From: Solirubrobacteraceae bacterium
GTDB lineage: Bacteria > Actinomycetota > Thermoleophilia > Solirubrobacterales > Solirubrobacteraceae
Direction of reading: 5' to 3'
Length of the DNA: 64,000 nt
NCBI GenBank assembly: GCA_029263125.1
Contig: JAJCYD010000001.1
Coordinates: forward strand, 1-64,000
The notes beneath the pieces are model-generated. The model had not been told where the DNA came from, searched no databases, and saw only the letters and a program-made list of their open reading frames with translations. Position numbers and translations under genes: made by a program. The first letter of the stretch is position 1, and each line of letters opens with the position of its first letter. Shown here in pieces: positions 61,769 through 64,000 of this stretch.

Positions 61769-62143
61769 CTACGCGAGGACCTGAAAGCCGACGATCGCGA
61801 TCACCAGCGCCGCGACCACGCTGAACGCCGTCTCCACACCGCCCCGCGCACCACGCAACCCCTGGATCAGACCGAAGACGAAGTAGATGATCGCCGCCAA
61901 GAACAGCAGCGCGAAGATCGCAACGATCGCGCTCAACACCGTCGACTGGCCCGCACCATCAGCCGGCCGAAGCACCGCGGTCGCAAGCGACTCCACATCA
62001 AACTTCAGCTCCTGACCACCGATCTTCGGCAGCCCGATCTGCTCCATCACCTTCCCCGCCACCGCGCTCAAGCTCCCACAGACGCCAAGCGACACCACGG
62101 CCACCAGCGCCACCAACCTGCCGATCGACTTGCCACTCGCCAT
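61769..62143 (-). CDS. small membrane protein of the conjugation operon
   Basis: A 124-aa protein: an N-terminal signal-like helix (LVALVAVVSLGVCGSLSAVA), a polar loop, and two C-terminal helices (VLSAIVAIFALLFLAAIIYFVFGLI, then AFSVVAALVIAIVGFQVL). It has the same plan as the protein at 61409, so the two may be tandem relatives or paired pilin-like subunits. A 227-bp gap without features precedes it. Confidence 0.6.
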   Translation of the reverse strand: MASGKSIGRLVALVAVVSLGVCGSLSAVAGKVMEQIGLPKIGGQELKFDVESLATAVLRPADGAGQSTVLSAIVAIFALLFLAAIIYFVFGLIQGLRGARGGVETAFSVVAALVIAIVGFQVLA

Positions 62144-62370
62144 GGTCTCCGCTCCCGGATCGTTGGATTCGGTGACCTGTCGTTACGAGTCGCGCTCCGA
62201 CACCCCCACAGTTCACGGAGCTGCGGACGGCCGGGCGCACACACCCGACGAGCAAGCGATCTCCCTCAAGCCGGCGTCGCTTTCGCCGCGCGTCTTCATA
62301 CCCGAGACCCTGCATGGCGGCCGTCATGAACGCGTCGTGCCGCCAGCCGTCTTGTTGGCTTGATGCGGCC

Positions 62371-62988
62371 CTACTCGTCGGGGCGATCCACCACCGTGGA
62401 CGCCCTCGAGGCCGCCCAATCGGGATGCTGCTGATGTGCTCCCTCGTCGGGTCCGTACAGCTCTTCACGCGGAGCTGACCACTTCTCAAACTCGGTCATC
62501 CACGCCGCGCTGAGATACACGCCGGAGATCGGCTCCCATTCCGCCAACAGCCGATCAAGATCGCGCCCGTCCGCCGTCAGAACGTCATCCTCGGTGTCAA
62601 TCCAGCGCTGCATGTGTCCCCGCTCATCGCTGGGGCTGAAAACCACGACCTCGACGCTCGTGACCGCGCGCTCGCCCAGACAGCGTCGGACGTGGTCTCG
62701 ACACTCCCGCAACGTGTCCCACAGAGCGGGCTCCACGCGCGTCGCCTTGGGCCAGATGAGAAAGACCCCGGGTGGGCCAACGACGATCGCTCCGACATGC
62801 CAGCTCTCGATTCTGGCGGGGCCGGCGACGATCCATCGCTCGGGGCGCTCGCGGAGTCTCGCCAGCTGCTGGAGCATCCAGACTTGGCGATGTCCGAGTC
62901 GCTGCGCGTACTCCATGACCGACGCGAACGGCTCGACGGCGGGAGCGTCCCTCGGCGTTGTGACCTGGCGGTGTGCTGGCTGTGACAT
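62371..62988 (-). CDS. NERD-like protein of the conjugation operon
   Basis: About 205 aa from the ATG at 62988 (MSQPAHRQV). The segment RIESWHVGAIVVGPPGVFLIWPK corresponds to the NERD nuclease core, in which IDHIVVGPxGVFVIxxK is usual; the Lys is kept, but the catalytic Asp of the DH pair is replaced. It may therefore be a binding rather than cutting version. Helices and strands follow (TLRECRDHVRRCLGERAV, VEVVVFSPSDERGH). It lies in the transfer operon, upstream of the small membrane proteins. Confidence 0.6.
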   Translation of the reverse strand: MSQPAHRQVTTPRDAPAVEPFASVMEYAQRLGHRQVWMLQQLARLRERPERWIVAGPARIESWHVGAIVVGPPGVFLIWPKATRVEPALWDTLRECRDHVRRCLGERAVTSVEVVVFSPSDERGHMQRWIDTEDDVLTADGRDLDRLLAEWEPISGVYLSAAWMTEFEKWSAPREELYGPDEGAHQQHPDWAASRASTVVDRPDE

Positions 62989-63069
62989 TCGGACTCCGTC
63001 TCCCCGAGCAAGGATGCCATACGACCGGGCGGACAAATCCGCGCAACCCGCTCGCCGCAGCTCGTGTGC

Positions 63070-63501
63070 TCAGGGCTTGACCTTCAGTCGGTAGGCGCCC
63101 GAGCGATCACCGGTTCGCCGCAGCAGCGCCTCCCACGCGCTCACAGCTCGCCGGCGCCCCAATCCTCCCGCGTCGGCGACGATGATCGTGGTGCGAGCGT
63201 CCGCGGCCAACCCACCGATGAGAAAACGCACGCCGTGCAACGTGATCGGCAGCGCATTGAGCAGAGGGCGCCGATCAAACGCCCGTGCTTCATCGCGTTG
63301 ACGTCGAGCGTCGGGAGGATCCTGACGGTCAATCTGCCGCTCGCTGAGCCTCGGAGCAGCGACCGGTCGCAGCACGGGACCCCCGCCAGTCGTCGCCACC
63401 GCCCCAGGTTCGTCACTCGGGCCGCTGGCGAGCAAGTTCACGCCGATCAGGACGGCGGCGGCGAGCACGAGCGCGATGAGAAGCGCCTTCATTGCGATCA
63501 C
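63070..63501 (-). CDS. membrane-anchored accessory protein
   Basis: 143 aa from a GTG that overlaps the CHAP stop by 4 bp. A single N-terminal helix (ALLIALVLAAAVLIGVNLLAS) is followed by a polar Arg/Asp/Pro-rich region and a mixed fold (ITLHGVRFLIGGLAADARTTIIVADAGG). It probably lies outside the membrane next to the CHAP hydrolase. Unrecognised. Confidence 0.6.
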   Translation of the reverse strand: MIAMKALLIALVLAAAVLIGVNLLASGPSDEPGAVATTGGGPVLRPVAAPRLSERQIDRQDPPDARRQRDEARAFDRRPLLNALPITLHGVRFLIGGLAADARTTIIVADAGGLGRRRAVSAWEALLRRTGDRSGAYRLKVKP

Positions 63502-64000
63502 GTCGGAGATGTCGGTGCGGCAATCGCGTAGATCGGCCGTCCGTCACACCCCGGGCCGCGCAGCCGCGCGGGATCGCTGCGAACCAGCCGGCAAGGCCCT
63601 TGGCGCGTGACACGGCTTGAATCCTGGTTGCCGCCGGTGACCATGAACGAGCCGTCCGCGTTCACGGTGTCCACGAGGTTGAGATGCACAGACGTGGTCG
63701 AGTTCTGCGGCCCGCTGCCATACATCAGCGCCGACCCCAACGGCGGCGTCTGCCCCTGCGGCCGCGAGCCGACCCCCTTGAACAGCGTTTGGTTCTTCTG
63801 GGCCCATGTGTAGTGATAGCCGGAGAACCAGCTGACGTCGATCGGCACGCCCGCCTCTCGCCACACGTTCGTCGAGAACCACGCACACCACGCCAGCCGC
63901 GTCGTCGAGGGCCGAAAGCCCTTGAACGTCTGACGGCGCGCGTCCTTGCCCAGATAGCGCCGCGCGATCTGGCCGATGCGCTCACCCGTCTCGCCCGACA
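63498..64000 (-). CDS. CHAP-domain peptidoglycan hydrolase, 5' end outside the window
   Basis: At least 167 aa, open at the window edge. The visible part reads IGQIARRYLGKDARRQ, then LAWCAWFSTNVWREAGVP, which supplies the CHAP catalytic Cys (WCAWF), then SALMYGSGPQNSTTSVHLNLV with the expected His, and a terminal SRVTRQGPCRL. CHAP amidases/endopeptidases cut the cell wall; in Gram-positive conjugation systems a VirB1-like hydrolase opens the wall for the channel. It is the first visible gene of the operon. Confidence 0.82.
   Translation of the reverse strand, partial: SGETGERIGQIARRYLGKDARRQTFKGFRPSTTRLAWCAWFSTNVWREAGVPIDVSWFSGYHYTWAQKNQTLFKGVGSRPQGQTPPLGSALMYGSGPQNSTTSVHLNLVDTVNADGSFMVTGGNQDSSRVTRQGPCRLVRSDPARLRGPGCDGRPIYAIAAPTSPT

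Noticed and set aside
1-64000. CRISPR array
   Set aside because: No regularly spaced identical repeats of 24-40 bp were seen; the repeats at 41632 and 42270 are too few, too short or too irregular.

Overview
The window is very GC-rich, uses GTG starts freely, and packs genes with 1-8 bp overlaps. Gene content (DHA2 and MMPL exporters, ECF sigma factors with fused zinc-finger tails, actinobacterial-type conjugation genes) suggests an Actinomycetota genome, possibly Solirubrobacterales/Thermoleophilia. That placement is inference from style; no rRNA or single-copy marker is present. Much of the window looks like one large integrative/conjugative element, or plasmid-derived island, that has itself collected several smaller mobile elements.

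Layout. 0-3.8 kb: hypotheticals, a prim-pol/CHC2 primase gene and a truncated relative, and a frameshifted small gene. 3.8-7.1 kb: a 1096-aa TPR protein with a C-terminal CHAT protease-like domain. 7.5-9.1 kb: an IS1182-type insertion sequence with 22-bp inverted repeats. 9.3-13.5 kb: a possible Ntn-hydrolase-like protein, then a leftward set of sigma factor, two hypotheticals, an OmpR-type response regulator and an HNH protein. 13.8-15.4 kb: hicBA toxin-antitoxin and a decayed tyrosine integrase. 15.6-20.3 kb: Clp-N/MarR divergent pair, a MarR-MFS export operon, and TetR plus universal stress protein. 21.7-30.1 kb: an envelope/export block with MFS exporter, PaaI-type thioesterase, MMPL transporter, divergent TetR, lipoprotein, and ABC ATPase plus permease.

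30.5-36.1 kb: a Tn554-like set (two large tyrosine recombinases, a TnpC-like protein, a DUF3987 protein). 36.1-41.6 kb: a parB gene split in two by a 4.09-kb RIT (recombinase-in-trio) element. The element is flanked by direct repeats of CGTGAC, and removing it with one repeat restores a 467-codon parB in frame. It carries an Imm8-like immunity gene. Upstream of parB are short repeats that could be iterons or parS-like sites.

42.7-47.9 kb: an ArsR-fusion/VOC pair, then an ECF sigma factor fused to a zinc-finger/transmembrane tail, lying between two related secreted helical proteins. All three genes carry the same promoter-like motif, CCTTAC-N16-CGTTG(C/T), correctly oriented upstream. This looks like a small self-controlled regulon. 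48.2-49.6 kb: an IS30 copy with a frameshifted transposase.

50.3-64.0 kb: a single leftward type IV secretion operon encoding, in transcription order, a CHAP hydrolase, an anchored protein, a NERD-like protein, two small membrane proteins, a VirB6/TrbL-like channel protein, a PrgI/VirB3-like protein, a VirB4 ATPase, a MinD/CpaE-like ATPase, two membrane proteins, and a coupling protein whose C-terminus is a replication-relaxation domain. The CHAP gene runs off the right edge.

The strongest candidates for undescribed biology are the ECF sigma regulon with paralogous secreted proteins, the coupling protein/replication-relaxation fusion, and the precise RIT insertion in parB with its Imm8-like cargo.
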